64,000 nucleotides of DNA, taken from NCBI GenBank assembly GCA_017165825.1, contig CM029376.1, positions 16,341,110-16,405,109 on the forward strand, in the 5' to 3' direction. Position 1 is the stretch's first letter. The number at the start of each line of letters is the position of its first letter. Below the pieces are notes generated by a model. The model had not been told where the DNA came from and did not search any database. It saw nothing but the letters and a program-made list of their open reading frames with translations. Positions 62,880-64,000 of the stretch are shown one piece after another. Made by a program: the position numbers and the translations under genes. This DNA comes from Hepsetus odoe. Lineage: Eukaryota; Chordata; Actinopteri; Characiformes; Hepsetidae.

Positions 62880-63510
62880 CCTCTAGAGGTTGTGTAAAAG
62901 CAGGGCCAATTCTTAGTTTTTGCTATGCAAAGGGTTTAAGACAAAAAAGATGGTAATTAGGTAAGAAATCAGATTTTCAGCTTTTATTTCCTAGTGTTTA
63001 ATTTCAGATATGTTAAATCCAACAGAACATAGCACCTTACGTATCTGACCACCCAGTTTTTTGAGCGATCAAAAGTATTGCTAAAAGCATCATGAGAGTC
63101 TGACAGGTGGTTGTTCTTTCACAGGTGTGTCCAGTTCTATCGCCTGGACAAACAACAACTGATGCTGTAGTAAAAGCCTCAAAAACCCTCACCAAAGAAT
63201 AAACTAACATTCTGGTCAAGTCAGTAGGTTGCAGGCTTGATGCAGTTACTGCAAACAAGGGATATGCAACTAAATATTAAGCATAATTTTCTTTTATTCA
63301 GTTTAAACCTTCTGTTTCATTCACAAAGTGCTATGTTTTAAGTAATGTAACATATCTAAATGTAAATACCAAGAAATAAAATTTGAAAATCTGACCTCCC
63401 ATCTTATATTTATCTTTCGATCTCTAACTCAAATGTCCTCAGTGCATAGCAAAACACACAAATAGGCCTTGGTGTTCTAATACTTTTGGAATTGACTGTA
63501 TGTGCAAAGA
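62880..63510 (-). mobile_element. Possible Tc1-like relic in mtmr7 intron
   Basis: 'catatcccttgtttgcagta' and 'actgcatcaagcctgcaacc' read on the minus strand (about 63235-63268), together with 'ctaatacttttggaattgac' and 'tgactgtatgtgcaaagat' near 63478-63511, resemble parts of a common fish Tc1-like family. No intact frame or complete terminal repeat was found. Confidence 0.4.
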
Positions 63511-63763
63511 TAATTGATGTCGGTATATAAAAAGGTATATTTGTACAGTGATATATCAGTAATATTCTTACTGCGCTGCATGAAATGAGAAAATACTACA
63601 ACACTCTAGAATTAAAAAGCAAGACTGCATAGATGGTCATTGAAAGGCAGTGTAGAAGAGTTAATGAATTCTCCAGAATCTCCATAGAAACTGCCAGGCA
63701 GCAATTAGGGTTCAGTGGGTTCAGAATGCTTAAATTATTCCCTAAATCAGGCCAATCTGAGAC

Positions 63764-63767
<4 letters not shown>

Positions 63768-63823
<56 letters not shown>
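63768..63823. repeat. (GA)n microsatellite
   Basis: About 55 bases of nearly pure GA repeat. The Glu-Arg run it encodes is an artefact. Confidence 0.95.
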
Positions 63824-64000
63824 AAATCAGATCATAATCTTTCTGTACAAGCATATGGAGCATCTTCTCTTTTGTAAACAAGTACTTGTGCCCCACTTGC
63901 ATCAGTTTGCAGCCAACATAGTTCAGCAGTTGTAGGAGAGATGGGGCACAGCAGCCTCCAGGGATTTATGCCTGCAAGATTCAAACAGTTCACTTCACAG

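Noticed and set aside
1..64000. CRISPR array or prokaryotic operon
   Set aside because: The tandem repeats are microsatellites or transposon ends, and all genes are spliced vertebrate genes.

Overview
The window is nuclear DNA from a ray-finned fish, almost certainly a teleost. It has multi-exon vertebrate genes with GT-AG introns, dense Tc1/mariner relics, tRNA-type SINEs, an RTE-like LINE and many microsatellites. The species cannot be named from the sequence; the repeat mix looks ostariophysan, but that is only an impression. I rebuilt every gene by hand from splice sites and reading-phase continuity, and each splices into one uninterrupted frame.

Five genes are present: fgf20 (minus, 9175-10892), micu3 (plus, 12286-28748, 14 exons), zdhhc2 (plus, 33541-46731, 12 exons), cnot7 (minus, 52220-55641 plus a likely untranslated first exon near 56.6 kb) and the last two coding exons of mtmr7 (minus, 61947-62763, running off the right edge). 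This matches human 8p22 (FGF20-MICU3-ZDHHC2-CNOT7-VPS37A-MTMR7) in order and orientation, except that no vps37a is visible between cnot7 and mtmr7. The synteny, together with residue-level resemblance, separates these genes from the paralogous FGF9-MICU2-ZDHHC20 cluster. The genes do not form a pathway: they encode a secreted growth factor, a mitochondrial Ca2+-uptake regulator, a palmitoyltransferase, an mRNA deadenylase and a phosphoinositide phosphatase.

Layout: 1-9.1 kb is intergenic DNA downstream of fgf20, with a SINE, a Tc1 fossil and a 500-N gap between two microsatellites. At 9.1-12.3 kb lie fgf20 and the fgf20/micu3 head-to-head promoter interval. micu3 fills 12.3-28.7 kb and its probable 3' UTR reaches about 30.9 kb. 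The stretch 31-33.2 kb holds retroelement pieces. zdhhc2 spans 33.5-46.7 kb with a 3' UTR to about 49.0 kb and transposon-filled introns. At 49.2-51 kb there are a MITE, a Tc1 fossil and a SINE. cnot7 lies tail-to-tail with zdhhc2 at 51.2-56.7 kb, with a CpG-rich promoter carrying a full CRE and a palindromic E-box. At 57-60.4 kb, where vps37a would be expected, there are an RTE fragment, a near full-length dead Tc1 element and a SINE. The 3' end of mtmr7 and one more Tc1-like fossil close the window.

I found no new gene system. The most informative oddities are a 44-bp retroposed insertion with an 11-bp target duplication in the zdhhc2 3' UTR, related copies of the same retroelement tail elsewhere, an apparent GC-AG intron in cnot7, a TCTCGCGAGA palindrome just upstream of the micu3 start codon, and the missing vps37a.
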